Shown piece by piece: positions 46,166 to 61,100 of a stretch of 64,000 bases of DNA (its first letter is position 1; each line of letters opens with the position of its first letter). This DNA comes from Oryzias latipes. Lineage: Eukaryota > Chordata > Actinopteri > Beloniformes > Adrianichthyidae. The position numbers and the translations under genes are program-made. The stretch is from NCBI RefSeq assembly GCF_002234675.1, contig NC_019867.2:6065561-6129560 (forward strand), given 5' to 3'. The notes under the pieces were generated by a model. That model did not search any database. It saw only the letters and a list, made by a program, of their open reading frames with translations, and had not been told where the DNA came from.

Positions 46166-49100
46166 CTGCAGGTGAACCACAACAAAAAAAGCATCAGTGT
46201 TGGAAAAATACCTCATTGGGTTGCTGATAAATGCATTTGCTCCCATTTTCTATTTTCTTGCCTTTATGGTAAAAGGATTCAACATGTTCTTTATTTTCTT
46301 TTACTTTACAAGACTTAAATTGTCGGATAAATTGTGAAATATTTCAGTCCAGATGCACTGAGAACTTATTTGTATATCTGTGCTAATTTGAAACACAAAA
46401 AAGAAATACAAAAATATCTCTGTTAGATGAGAGATTGACAAAAAAAATTGGAAATAACCACAAACTTACGCTGCCAAGCCTTCATATTTGAGAATCTTTA
46501 CAGCGCAGTCCAACGTGCTTTTATATTTATGAGCATCAAGACCCTTGAAGGAAAAACAGTTTCACTTTATTGATTGATTTAGTTTATTTCAAGCAATTTC
46601 AGAAACAAAAAGAAAGGGAAAAAGACAAAAAAGTAATTAAACGCACATATATCCAATCTAATTAAGATAATAACTCATGAACTGTTGAGAAAATTAAGGA
46701 AAATAAAAGAAAAAGATGCTATCTTCTTTACTTATAATTACTCCTAATCGTGCATATTACATAGTTGACATTTTCCAATTCTTCACGGTTAGATTATTCA
46801 TGTCAGATCCAAAAATTTCTCAGGTCAGGTGGTTTTACCTGCATCCGTGTCTTAATGACGTCCAGTGGAGTGTTTCCAAACACACTTGCTGCTCCTGCTA
46901 TTGCTCCGAAGAGTCCCGTCACCAAAGGATTTAAAGCTTTATTTGGGTTATCTCCTTAATTTAAAAGAAAATATGAGTCAACAACAGTAAACAACGACCC
47001 CTGATCTAGTTTGAAAATTTCTTTATGGTCTGGAAAAGATTAAAATTTATCTCCAAGCTACACCTTTAAAAGCTAGATAACCTCTATGCCAAATAAAGAC
47101 GTGCGAACGGACCTTTGTACCAGTTCCTGAGAGACGTCATGACAAAAAAGCGAATAGCTTGGTTGGATCCTTGTTTGAGGACGGTTGCTGTTAATCCCTG
47201 ATACGTCCCTCTTAATCCTGATCAGGTCAGAAACAAAAGATTTCATTCCATCCAACATTTCAGAAAAGAATGTGCCTCTGTGTCAGCTGCAGTACCCCAT
47301 CTCACCAGTAGATGTCAGCTGCAATCAAACACTTTCCATACCTTGAGAGCGAACAATCTCTCTGACTCCATGGAAGAAGCCTCTGTATTTTGGGTTGCCG
47401 GAAGTCTGGTCGTGAATGAATTTCACCTTGAGAGATAAAGAGAACACAATGACCAAAACCCAAAACCTGACTCTTATCAGAACACGACCTGATTAAGAAA
47501 TACTGCATACAAATCAGCCCAGTGCCCGTTAAAAGAGCTTTGAGTGATGCTATAAACCTTACAGAGAAAATTCACTGTAATGTGTTGTGCAAACCTTTTT
47601 CTAGAAAAAAAAATTCATTTTTTAAAATATCCCCAGAGATTGTACTTTTTTTAACAGAAGGGCAGCAGAATTCTTGAAAGAGGTTTAAGCTCCTTTAAAA
47701 AAAACATTCAAAGTTTGTGGAAAGTAAAGTTTTTGCAAAATAACTATAAAGAGTTTTAAATTAAAATCAGTAACTCAAAGAAGAAGTTCATCAGTGTCTG
47801 AACTTTACAGTTTGGTCCTTTAGGGTTTTAGTCTGTGGGAAACTTTCCCTGTCGTAGGTTGTAAGTTGTGTTCATACCTTAACAGTTTCCATGGGACAGA
47901 CCACCAGCACCGCCTCCATGACGCCCGCTCCGAGCCCACACAGCAGGCCACTGGTGCTGTCCAGCCGGCCGGACTCATCCTTGGCCCGATTACTGAGGAT
48001 TTCAAACACCCCAAACCTGACAGAACAGACGTGAGAGCAAAAAATGAAGGAAAAAAAAAAATTTTAATGGCTGTTTAGAGTAAACCACTGGGTCTGTAAC
48101 CTTAACCCTTGTGCTATCCTAGGCACTTTAACATTGGGAGTTGGGTCATCTAGACCCACTAGACAGTGCTCTGAACCTTTTTTCTTCAATGATTTGTGAT
48201 CTTCACTGGTGTCCATGGATTACATGAAATCTTTCCACCTTTATCCACCTTTGTCATGGTAGGGAGAACACGTCAATGTAAGGGTGGGGTCATAGGATAG
48301 CACAAGGGTTATACACAAAAAGAGCCAATTTCTTATAGACTAAAACCCAGAAAAAGCTGCAAATTCCCACTTGACCTTTTTAAGAAATAAACTTTATATA
48401 TATATGTTTTTAAAGCCATCAAGTCTTTTATTTTTGAAATGTGTTGCTTTCAAATATGTACAAATATTAGTATAACAGTGTTATATATTTCTATAAATAA
48501 AAGTCATTTGCTTTTTTTTTTCTACTTTTGAGAACAGCAAATAAAAGTTCCTTTCAAAATAAAATATATCCTGTGTCAAATAAGATCCCCCTGACACAGC
48601 AGATTTACTTGAATTAAAAACGGGAGACAGTCAGGTCAAACATGGTGTTTTCTATCAATATGGTGCCTTTTCTCCTAATTGTATTAAATGTAAACAGGAA
48701 AAGAAATTTAGATTCTATTCTTTAAGTACTTTGCTCCTGAATAGCAACTAGATGCTGTAAAGTTAAGATCGGACTGTGTGCTTTAAGCTTATTCTAAAAA
48801 ATAAACCACCACAAAGCTTAACAAACTAGAACAAATTAACCACTAAAAAGCCATTATTTTTTCTAAGTATTTGTATTTTTTCATTGAAGCCAAAGAGTGA
48901 CGATAGAAAGATAAAAGAGGCTCCAAAGCTTCAGGCTGCAGACCCCTGGATTGGACAGTTTGTGAGGAAAAAATGTTTCATTCGATTTTGGCATGAAAAA
49001 TGGGAAATACTATCCAGTTAAACAATACATGTTCAACTCATTGAACCCCTTGCTAGTTTGATTTATTTAATTTAAGATAGTTTTGTTTCAATTTAGAAAA

Positions 49101-52100
49101 AAAAAAGTATGTTGCAGCTCTCAGCAACATTTTCAAATGGCTGGCGGTGACACAGTGGTCGGCTCAGTGAGAGGTCCTGGTTCTAATCTCGGCTAGAATA
49201 TTTTCGTGTGGAGTTTGCATGTTCATCCCTGTGCACTCCAACTTCCCCCTACAGTCCAAAAAACCTGCTTCTAGAAAAGTACGTTTATTTGATGACAGCA
49301 CCAGGGTGAAATCAAGAAAAATGAAAGATGCTTGGAGCAAGGAGCAGAATCGCCAAAAGTCAAAAAGCTTAATTTTGACTCAGATTAGACAGACTGTGAA
49401 AGTGCAAAAATGTTTTAAGGCATAATCCTGATTATCTGCTGCATCCTCACTAAAGATGTGGCGTGTTTGTAACCATCAACTGACCAGAAAAGAACCACTT
49501 TGGTTTTTCTCCACAATCAGAAAATGTTGTGCCGGTGAGCCTTTTAGAAGAAAGGTTATTTTTAGAAGGAGCCGAATTGTGGCGACAGCCGGACCCTGTC
49601 AGGAAGATGTAGCACAGGGGAGGGGGAGAACTGCCAGAGAGCATTGATGAATGCTGTGATTTCTGCTGTCTGTCTTTACTCAAACGGCGTTAGGGTCTGA
49701 ACTTTATTTTTTTATTTTTTTACAGTGAGGTGCATTTGTGGTCATTCTCCAGCTGAGAAATCAGTAAGTCGGTCCCCAGTCTCTTTATGTGCCAGAGTTC
49801 AATTAAGCTTGACACTCAGTGTTTCCTTCAATAGGCTCACTAGGGTGTGAGCTTTGAGGCTGAAACGCACCGCATACAGTAACTGCTGCCCATTTATCTT
49901 CTATAATTGGCTGAGATGATTTTGTTTTTTTTATTTTCTGCGTCTCCTTTTCTGCTTAAAATTTCTCCTCGTCTCATTAAGCCTTCACATCTGTTCTTGC
50001 AGTTTTTGCTGCAGTCAGTTGGAAAAAACACACTTTGCAGAGTTAAATGGCTCCCACTGTCGAGCATGAGTGAACCTCACACAGGTAAAGAGCTCCTTTC
50101 TTCACAATGTAAAAGATGAGATGTACCTGCACATATAAAGCTTCTCTGGAAACACAAACGCTGTTCATTAAGGAGGAAAAACATCACCGCTGGGCTTACT
50201 TCACTCACCAATTACATGCAGCCTAAACTTTTCAGAATAAGACGCACATTTTTGGCTGACAGCCACAGTTAAATGAGTCATCCTCGACAGTCCAATCTTC
50301 ATTAGCGGCTCTACGAGGTCAGATCATCGCATGTGGATGAAGGTGAGGAGGACATGGAAATACAGCGCTGGAGAGGATGGAGGGATGTTGGTGTGGATGA
50401 AGAGCTCATAAGAAGAAAAGGTTAAAGGCTCAATTGCGTGTCCCCCTCCCTCACATCTCTGACAATCTTCTATAGTGCTCTACTGATGGTGGAAGGGTAA
50501 TCAGCTAATGGGATGGAGGAGATGGAGCGCTGGGGAGAAAAGGAGCAGGAAAGGAGATGATGGAGAGGAGGATATGCTGGATAAATTCATTCAAATATGT
50601 CTAAATTCAGATCTTTAAACAAGATCTTTATCGATTTAAAATTTCAAGTTTTTACTGGGAAAGAGCTAATTTGATTTTTTTTTGTTTAATTTACTTCTTT
50701 TACCTAAATTAAATGTGAAGTACTAGATTTTGATCAAGCATCAATTCATGTCACAGTCCCCCACAGTCTGCAGAAAAAACCTGAGACAATATCTTTAAAA
50801 GTATTTGTTATGTTCATTACTTCCGGTCCCTAAATTAGTGTTTTTCAACCTTTTTTGAGCCAAGGCCCACTTTATCCTTGACAAAAATCCTGCGGCACAC
50901 CAGCAACCAAAAATTGAAAAAAGGAGAAACTCTACAGTCTGCATTGATGTACAGTCCCTCCACAATCTCACGCGCATTTTTGTGCTAATTGTGGCAGAAA
51001 AAGCTGGAAGTTGCAGCTGTTTTTTCTAAAAGATGCAATAAAGGTTAAGTTAGTTTTCTGTAATAATTTTCAACTAAATTATTTGAAATTTTACACTAGT
51101 AGTTGTTTTTTCCTCCAGTTTATTAACATGCAATTTTATGCAACCTCACAAAAAACAAATATATACGTTCTAAATGATCATTTTTTTTATATTTATTTCA
51201 ATGTTGGTGCAAAGTCAACTGTAATTTTTGAACAATTATATGATCACAATATGTTTGATAAAATTTACACTAAAAAACTAACATTATAACTATGTTTTCT
51301 GTAGCTACACAAAAAGTGAACATGTTGAAGTTTTATTAGTTTTTGTGTTGTCTTCAGCAAAGAGGAAGTCTTAGAAAACTTTAACAAAACGTTTTTATTT
51401 CTTTTTATGTCTAATTTCCACATTTTTAAACAGACTGCAATTGAGGAGCCTGCAAGGTGCACACACACGCATCACTTGAACAGCACTAATGGGCTCTTGG
51501 CGCAGTGCTCATAATTTGGGATCAAAAATCTCTACAACACACCTGTGTCTCCCCTATCTCACCCTTATGTGTTGTTTCAGTGTTCTCTACGACCTGTCGC
51601 ACGCAGCAGGCTCATAGAAAAAATGTCCAATTCCATTTTGGTTCAACGGGATCACCAAGAGGTCTATAAATTTGATATTTGTTGCAAGCCCCGTGCAGGT
51701 TTACCCATTTTTACCCACATACAGCCCCTATCCAGACGTAAGGGCATTTGTGACTAAGTGAGAGGAGGGCAGGGGCATACAAAGGGTAGCTTTTTATTTA
51801 TTTTTATAATTTAGCTGCAGGAAAAATGAGAAAATAACCACTTCAGTGAAGGTACAACCTTCAGAATGGTAGTAAGTAATTTCTTTACAAAACATTATTG
51901 ACTCTTACAGAGTTTATCCAGGTCTAAATCTCTGTGTTCAGCAAAAGTAAACTCTGTAATCATGAAAGTTAAATCAGATGTTAAAGCACAAAAAGCAATA
52001 AACGTCTCCGCTCCATCAGCGCTCAGAAAAATTCTCCTTAAAACAGATTCTAAAGCCTCTCAGCTCCCTGTGGCAATGATACTGACAGCTCTGACAATGT

Positions 52101-55100
52101 GCACAAGTGTGCACACACACACAGTGCATCTGCACACACAACAGCAGCAACAACAACAACCCAAGTCTCAATCTCTTTACCCCTCTGAGACCCTGTCTGA
52201 GTTTGAATGGCATCTTTGCTCTGCCTGGCTGGGCCTGCCGCTCTATCAAACAGACACATGCTGCCCTCCAGCATAACACAACACAGTGTTTCACACTGAC
52301 ACACACATGCACACACACACTGAAAGAATGAAAGAGAGAAAAAAAAAGCAGAATCACAGAACAAAAAGGCAACAACAAATGCATGCAAAAGGTGTGCATG
52401 TGCATGCACAAGACCTGCAATGCGCACGCTTGTCTGTGGATAAATGCCACAGCAGTGAAATAACAACATAATTATTCCAATGGCTAATGTGGTTTTTCTG
52501 CTGAGCCTTGAGGGTAATGGCATAGAATAATTGGAATGTGTGAGTTTTTAGGCAGAAAATCACCTCCTCTTAACTAAATGTATTATTGTTATTTAACATA
52601 CTTTACTGGATCTTTACAAATTGATGAAATTACAAAATACACACCAGTTAAAGCTTTTTATTTGTTCATATTATCATGCATTGTTTCCAACATTTCTTAC
52701 TAAAATAAGAGGGAAATTCTGTAACTATCTGGCTTCCTTCCTTCCAAATCTTCCATTTGGAGGGTTTCGACTTTATGTCATGCTCAAACGTTACTTTTTT
52801 GGATAAAACATAGAGTTTATCCTTGATGATTCTGAGTCTTTCCTGCAGCTGAACGGGGATTGTTCTGGTTTCTTTTCTCCACTCTGCTTTCTTTCTGGTG
52901 TTTACATGGACTGTTACACTGAATGATTAAGAGAGATGCCACCTGTATTTAGTCTGAAAGATTCTTCTTGATGAAGGAGAGTCTCCACTCCTCAGTCTCT
53001 TATATTTCAAGGAACAATTTGGTCACATCATCATCTAATCATGTATCAGGATTATAACTAAACTTTTTGTTGTTCTGGTTCCCTACTGTTTTCTGCTCTG
53101 TAGCACTCCCTTAGTTATTAAACAGGATTAATGAAGCAAAACCAAAAGAACTCCTCATACCTAACAGCAGATTTGGGTATAGATCCATACAGCAATGAGC
53201 TGAGCCCTCTGTACAGTCCTTTAACGCCGTGACCCTTCACCGTCTGCCTCACACAGTCGACTGGAAAAAGAAACACACAAAATGCATGACAAACATCCAC
53301 AACCCGAGGTTTTAACAACTTAAAATCGAGTGGAAATGTTAGATCTTAAAGCTGCCAATCAAAATAAAGAAAAGCAAAACTGTTTTCATTGAGATTTTGC
53401 AGAAAACACACTACTAATAAAGAAAATAAAGGTGTGGAATCTACAGTTTCTCTGGAATTAAAATGATTTTGGTTATTTTTCTAGAAGTCTCCGTAGAAAA
53501 ACAAAATCACACACTTGTGTTTCACACGTGAACTCATAACATACAAAAATGCTTTTCATGCAATTATGTCACAAAGAAAATTTTACAAAAGCAAAAAAAG
53601 CAGCAAGTTTTTTCACTCGTTCATGTCAGAAATACATTTATTCCTGGGGAGTTCAGTCCAGCAGACTGTGATGCTTGATTAAAAATAAATAAATAACAGC
53701 CGAGCGAGAAGAAGCAACAGCTGTCTGAAGGGCTCATTAGCATAGTCTCCAACCCACAAGGCTCCAGCTGAAGTGTACTGATCGGGGTTCATCCGTGCTT
53801 GTGTGGATTTGTCTGTTCTTACTCATATAAACAAGCACAGTGACAGCCTGCCAGAATCACTGATGTACATGTGGATGGCGCTAATTAAATAATGAGCTCC
53901 TGAGAGAGACAGACGCAAAAAACGGAGCCTGCATGGATGAAAGGACAGAGAGGCAGACGGATACCCACCTACTCCTCTGTATTTCGGTGGGTTGGCCCTC
54001 TCGTCCAGCTGTAACTGGGTCTTGACATATTCTGTTGGAAAAGTGATGCAGATCTCTATGCCACCTGCAATTCCACCTGCAAACAAAGCAAAAAAACTAA
54101 ATCAAAGGGTTAATTTAAAAATATTCTCTAAAACAGTCACAAATGAAGGTGAAGGACCAACAGCAGGTTGTATTAACACGTATTAAAGGCTCTCTCCAAT
54201 CTTCTTTAGATTGATTGTAAAAGCCTTCCCAGTGATCTTAAGTGTGATTACGCAGATTTGAGCAAAGAGCAAAAAACCTGTGTCATTTTCTAGGACATTG
54301 TTTCCAAAGTTCCTTGGAAAGTCACCTTTGAGCTGTGGGTTGGGGACTTTTGGCACGGAGCAACCCCGCCCCCCTTCTCCTCCCTGTTACTGTAGAGCTT
54401 GAAGCAGAAAGCTTAACGTATTTTCTCGACAAAAATATGTTCTTTATAAAATCGGATTTATTAACATTGATTTGAATAAAGAAATGCCCAGAAATGCAAA
54501 TTTGAGCTTAATTTTCTTTATAAATTTACTCTATCATCAGAAAAATGCCACAAGGACATGTTAAAAGTACCAATTTTCATCGTAGTGGTTCTTTAAGTCC
54601 AACTGCAGCTTTCCCAAACCTTCCTCAGGCCCCTGGCCCTTTACGAACCCCAAGCTGGTGCCATTACGTCATGAATCATTACAGTGACTCTGCAGATGGC
54701 TTTTAGTCCATAAACATTAAAAGCATTGCTGCCGAGGGAGGAAGAGTAACGAGCTGCACAAAGATGAATCAACTGTTCCCCTCATGGGGAAAGCAGACCC
54801 GACCAAGCACAGAAAAGACTGGACGTGATTGAATTTGTTTTTGTTTGCAAGAAGAAAAAATGCGCATACATGAAACAAAGAATACGTGGAGCTTCAGCGG
54901 GCGGATGGAAATTAGTCCAAAACAGCAGCCAATGCACAAAGAAGATGGCTTCCAAGAAAAGGGTTTTAAAGAGAGAGAGAGATGACAATAATTAAATTAT
55001 CCACTCAGGCTGCAGGGAGGGGCTCCATTACTGGGGCCAAGACTATCCATTACCTCAATGACATGGGCACACACATTCACCGTACACACACATCATGCAC

Positions 55101-58100
55101 TTGCACAGAAACACACCAATCTCCTGGAGGTAAAGAAACCTTAACAAACATCATTAAAAGCTGACTCAAGAGGCTCAGATTCTGGGATTTCCATGACTTT
55201 CTTTAGCTTCATAAAGAAAACTAACATTAAACCTTTAAGGGGCTCACCATTTCTATTATATAAGTTTTTTTGGTTCAATTTATCATTGAAGTCAAAATCA
55301 TATACTTCTTGATCCAACGAATTAAAAAAAATCTGACGTATTCCATTGTTCTTCTGTCACTAAAAAGTGTACTAGATATCAAGGTCATCTGTCATTATAA
55401 GGAAATTCACTGCTGTGGTTTTCCTCTCTGCTCTTTTTTTCTCTCAGCTCGATTTTATAATGGTTCAAGTCATTTCCATTAACAACTTGCCTCAACCAAT
55501 TCATTGATTAAACCATTTAGTCGTTACACCGCTTTATTTTTTTTATTTTTTATTTTCTGGCAAATTTCTCTTTGTTGTAACAATGGATTAACATTTTTTT
55601 AAATCATACATATTACAAGTTTGTCTTCCTATTCTTCTCTTTTCTATTATTAGTAGTGATTGGAAAAAAATCTCTGCAGTGGTAAAAATATTTTGCAAAG
55701 ATTTTGCTTTTAAAAAAATCCTAAATAACATTTTCCACAAAGGAACAAACGCACCTATCAGGTTACAGATTAGACTTTTCAGAAGAACATCCTCCGTTCT
55801 TCTGATCAGTATGAAGAAGTGAGTGCCAGTGAGCTGCGATTCAACAGAAATCACAGGAGATCCTGATCTGGGATCAGTTGTGTCTGTGGGAAATGCAAAC
55901 ACTGACCATCATTCGTGTCATTTCGGCAAAGAACAAGCTAGCCAGCAGTCTGTCAGAGGCAACAACTCTGCCTCACAAACACGATCCATCCTAATCAGAC
56001 CTGCTGGTGGAGGAGATGCAGCTTGTTTGTCTTCTGGTCCATTTTGCAGACACACACTTTTATGGATGACACCTGGAATGACTCTTGTGTAGCTGCCAAA
56101 CGTGGGTTGTGTGAGCAAAATGGTCATTAATCTTTATCTCCACAGTCTTTTCTACGCAGCTCCCCCTCTTCCTCCCTTTCTCAAGATTGTGTCATAAAAA
56201 TCAATGAATCCACATAGAAATTTGTCACTTACTATTACCAGTGAAAAAAATTGAAATGGCAAAGAAGTGATGCTGGGAGCGGGCCTTTACATGAAAAATA
56301 CCATTTCCTCAAACTAACAGTTAAATAAATCACAGCAGAGAGCGACTGAGCGGATTTACTACTTAATGCTGTCCTTCTTAAGCCAGACAATAATTTATAA
56401 CTTAATCAACACGGCAGGTGCCGAGCTCGTGCTGCTCTCAGCCTCAGTCTGAAGACAGCATGTGGAAATTTAAATCCCTATTTGACGTGGAACTCAAAAC
56501 TCAAAAAGCAGAGGAATTAACGGCACAATCTCTGAAGGTTTGGACCCTGATTGGACAGATTTACTTCACGAATGGTTGAACAGGGAAAAGTTGTTTAGTA
56601 AAATCTGGGCTTTTATGATTTATATCTAAGCTGCCAGCATTAAAGTCCCACTCCGATCCTCTTTTAATCTATTGTAAAAGCCTTCCCAGAGTTCTTTTAA
56701 TTATGATGATGCCGATTTCAGCCAAATAAAAAAAAAAGAAAAGAAAAAAAGTGTTGTTTTCTAGGACAGAGTTTCTGCAGAGCGGCATTAGTTCATTAGA
56801 GATTTGCCTGAGTTGTGGGCGGGACTGTTGGTGTGGAGGAAGCCTGCCTTCCTTTTTATTTTTTGAGAAAGGGACCATGTATTAACGGACATTACAACGA
56901 CTATAAAATATGCCAGATTATAGCCGCAGGCTGATTTCTATCTGAAGTCCCTTGTCCAGTTGACGTTAAAAGAAACAAAACAGAGTTTGAGATATAGTAA
57001 AATTATAAAACATGGGTAATAGACAGTATTAATTTAGAATAAAATTAAAACAAATACATTTTTTTAAAATCAGTGCCTGTTTTAATATTGATCAAATTTT
57101 CCTATTTCTGGTCATTTGTGATTGCACATTTGAGATTCCTAAATCCACAGTTTCAGTTTTTTTAAATGACAAAATTGACGCTTTATCTTATGGTATGTTA
57201 TACCAAAAGGTTGATCCCTGGAATGACAATACATTTTGTGGAAAAAAAGAGATTTGTCCAAATGGAATCTAACAGTCACCTCTAACAACAGCCCGAGTTA
57301 CTCTGGAGGAGCCTCTGAGTGATTTCCCATCATCCCTTTGTCTACTCTCTCTCCACCTAGCTTACAGCCCCTTACCACCCCAACCTACTGCTGCAACAAA
57401 AATTGCCATATTAGAGCCATCCAGCCGTACAGTTTTGAGCCAGATACCAGCTCAGATGAGGAAAACAAAGACACACATGGATCGATTTGTCTACAAATGT
57501 ATGCATCAGAATGGAGCAGAGCAGGGAGCTTGTGGCCCGCCGACTGTAGCACTGACATCACTACAAGCTTTTTCCGTCATCTGTTCCTGATTAACAGCAA
57601 TTTCAATAAAGAGGTACTCAGAAATGCAATTTGGAGCCTAATTTTCGTAATATTTGTCCTCGATCATCAGAAAAATGCCACAAGAAAATGTTAAAAACTC
57701 CATTTTCATTGGAGTAAACTACAAATTACTTTAAAAAACAAACAAAAAACAACACACAGAGGCAGGAAAAATCTACCATCTGGAATCCAAAGTAAAAATG
57801 TGGCGGTAATATGTTAAATCTCTATAAAAAAAAACAAAAGCAGGTACAGATAATAATAAGTTCAACTGAAAAACCCTTTTAGACGGCAGAACGGTACTCA
57901 CAGCCACTTTTCTATAGAACCAGGAGGAGAGGAGAGGAGGTGAGCCAACAGCTGACAGGGAGGAACCTCCTCTGAAATCCTCTCCAGCCTGATGTTCACC
58001 GGCACTAATGAGCGCCTGAAACATCTGGTTCAATGGGAACGTTTGGTTTATGTCAAGAGAAAATGACATTTCAGAAAACTCTGACGTTCATACGAGGCTC

Positions 58101-61100
58101 CATTTTCTTCAACTTTCTTCATTTTTGTTATTCTGCTGATTCACTTTATTCAAGAACAGTTTAACTCAAAGGCTATTTTGATGGTTTTTAATAAGTTGTA
58201 AGAATTTATACTCAAAATAAAGAACAATCAAGGCATTTGAAATGATTAATTTAGACTACAAATGAATTGGAATAATCAATTATTCACCCTGCCTTCCCCC
58301 AACAGTAGCTGGGATAGGCTCCAGCAGCCCATGACCCCGAAAAGGAATCAGCAGGCTCACAAGCTGGATGGATAATTAACAGTTGTGCTGATTTTTATTT
58401 CAAACTTTGCACAGCAATCTCTCTGGGGGGAGGATCTCAGGAGTGTGGTCCTGAAGGGGGACGACGCCATCACATCCACATCTCTGGCACAAATGAAGCC
58501 CGAGGAGTGATGCTTCAAACGGGAAGTGTCCCGTAAACATTCCTGAAAATGAGTCTGTGCATAAGATAAAAGGAACGTTCCCCATTCTTTCTGCTTCCAC
58601 TGCCTTGTGGGCTTTTAATTTTGCAGTCATTCTTAATTACTGAGAGGATATTGATTAATTTTACATACAAAATGCTTTGAAGCCTGCAGCACTAAAATGA
58701 AATGCTGACTTAAATCAACAGAAAAAGCCGGCTCTTGCTTTTTTGCTGTTTACACCTGGAGACAAGACTACAAACAGTTTTAAAGCCCAAGAGCAGTTTT
58801 CTTTTTCAGCATCTTACACTGACGTCACGTTGTTTAAATGTTGAGTTAACTACCCTTTACATCAATCTTAAACTTTAGCTGTATCATTGCAAAAACATCA
58901 GTTTTGTAGATTTTCTCAAATATGTTTGAGGCCAAACTGAAACCAGTTTACCTGTGAGACAAGGGCTTCATATATGGATGCAAAATGACAAAAAACCAAA
59001 AATCTAAGTACTGGTTTGGGATACTGGGTCTAGCATTGTGTTGAATCCCAGAGTTGTCTTTAAACAGATCTCATTTCTACATCAGCTCTTAACATGCTGA
59101 ATGGCTCCTGTAGTATCTGAGATGCAGCTTTCAAGTTTGAATGTGTTTTTCTGAATGATGTCTGACTGCAGGGGGAGGGCAGGTTTGTTGGGATGGATTG
59201 TTTTCTTCTTTGAAACGATCTCTGCTGGCCTAAAAATTAGAAATTTGTTTGGAAACTGTTTATAAACCTTTTCTGGAAGGTTTTCTGTTGGTCTCACTGT
59301 AAGCAGCGAAGGGCGTTAAATGTCCAATTTAAGCATTACTGAAGTAGAATAGAATAGAATAAAACTTGATTAATTCTACAAAGGGGTATTGTCACCATAG
59401 CTCAATTAAAAGCTGCAGATAGATGTCAAATAACACTAAAACTACACTTTATCATTTTGTACTGTGTATAATTGATACGGTTTTGATTTATGCATTCAAT
59501 TTTTTTTGATTTTTGTTTAAAATTTTAAGGTTTTTGGTTTTATTTTGTTGTCCGATTTAAGTTTTTGCTTTACGACGTTAAAAATGAAGCAATAGGTTTA
59601 CATTTTTGAACTATGAAGATGTGTTTTTTTATGTACTTGTACAAATATTATTTTTCCCTTTCCTACCAAATCCTGCCTTTCAGATTTCTACTTTTCAGTT
59701 CCTGTGTGCAAACTTTCCAGCTGAGCATTTTGGAGCTTTTGGTTGATATTGCCCTCAGTTCTGAGCAGTTGAGGCAAAATGTGAAGGTTCTGACAGCGTT
59801 GAAAGATCGTTGGAAAGGAACCATTTTTCTTGGTTTGAACAGAGTGCATTTGAGGCAGAGAACTTAATTACTTCTAAACTGATTAACGTGAGCTTTCAGA
59901 AGATTAATGTTGCATTCCTGTCCAGTTTGACAGAAGAGTCTAAAGAATTGAAAAACAAAACCAGTCGGAGGCTTAATAAGATATGTGGTATGATGATAAA
60001 AAGCAAAAACGGATATAGAAATCCTCTAAGGGATCTGACAGAATCCTCCAGTAGAATCATGACAAATATCTAAGAGAAGAGATTAGAGATTTGGGCAGAG
60101 AATAAGGAGTGGTTAGGGTTGGTATGGATGACTGCGCTGTGATTTATCGTCTCTCCCCTTGATACCCGGGTCTGAAAGGAGTGAGACGAGTGGAAGGGAG
60201 AGGACTCGGCGTGTCGCCTGTGACGCGAGGAAAGTGGGAGTAAGGCAGAGTTTGACGAGCCCTCCGAGCCTGAGAGGAGACAGCCTCTCAGAAAACAGAG
60301 CTGGCTGCCCCAAAGCCAGAAACAGAGGGATCACGGAGGGAAAACAAGAATAAAAATCATAAAGATACAAAAAACAATTAAAGTGTGATAGTATTTAGTA
60401 GAAACATTCTGAGTATCTCCCTGTTGAGCAGCAGAGGTCCACATAAAAGCCCCCCCAGAGTGGGTGGAAGGACAACCAGAGTCCTATTTAGGCCACAGTC
60501 TTTCCCTCAGGCGTCTCGCAGACAAAACTCTCCCTCCTTCCACGCCTCAGCTTCAGTCATCATCACTGAAAATGGTGCCCCCCTCCTCCCAGCCGCTATC
60601 TGCAGGCTCTCTGAGCCATTAGGCTGTGACCTTCCTCTTGCTTTGTCTACAGAGCCATCAGCCATGTTCAAGCGCATCTCTGTGCCGCAACTGGCAAAAC
60701 AGTCAGGTAGCATTTGGAAAGTGGAGCTGGATTAAGGAAAACAACGTTTTCAGTGTTTCAGCTGTGCAGACTCAAAGAAACCAGCCGAGTCATCAAAATG
60801 AGTGGCTGAAAGTAGGTTGAAAAACTTGATCAACAGGCTGGATGCATGATAAACGGCACAGTGGGAACAGCGAGGAGCACGACCAGTCAGTCAGGCTGCA
60901 CAGGACTGACGGGGACCAAGGAGTCAGCACAGTTATGGTTGTCAGCACGAAGCTCCTGTGGTTTTTCCTTCTGCCTTTTCAATCCGATCATGCAATCAGT
61001 CAGCACTTCATCTGTTTGTAACCTCCAATTGTTTTCAGTGGTGTTTAGATGGAAAACAGTGACGTGATTGAGTCGTTTCCACGTTTCCAAACACATCCGA

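Larger units (their letters stand above)
48017..53160 (-). other. slc25a1: slc25a1 intron 3
   Basis: About 5.1 kb. Holds MITE copy B (48106-48308), a retroposon fragment (49139-49270) and a hAT-like end (50838-50970). The rest shows no gene; 52090-52400 is rich in CA/CAG-like simple sequence, which creates long spurious frames. Confidence 0.55.

Noticed and set aside
52016..52523. Two overlapping frames of 144 and 157 codons on the minus strand
   Set aside because: Built on CA- and CAG-type simple sequence; Cys/Val/His-rich low-complexity translation and no splice or family evidence.
59613..60073. Two adjoining plus-strand frames of 84 and 87 codons
   Set aside because: Looked like a small split gene in slc25a1 intron 1, but no recognisable domain, good start context or splice sites; left unannotated.
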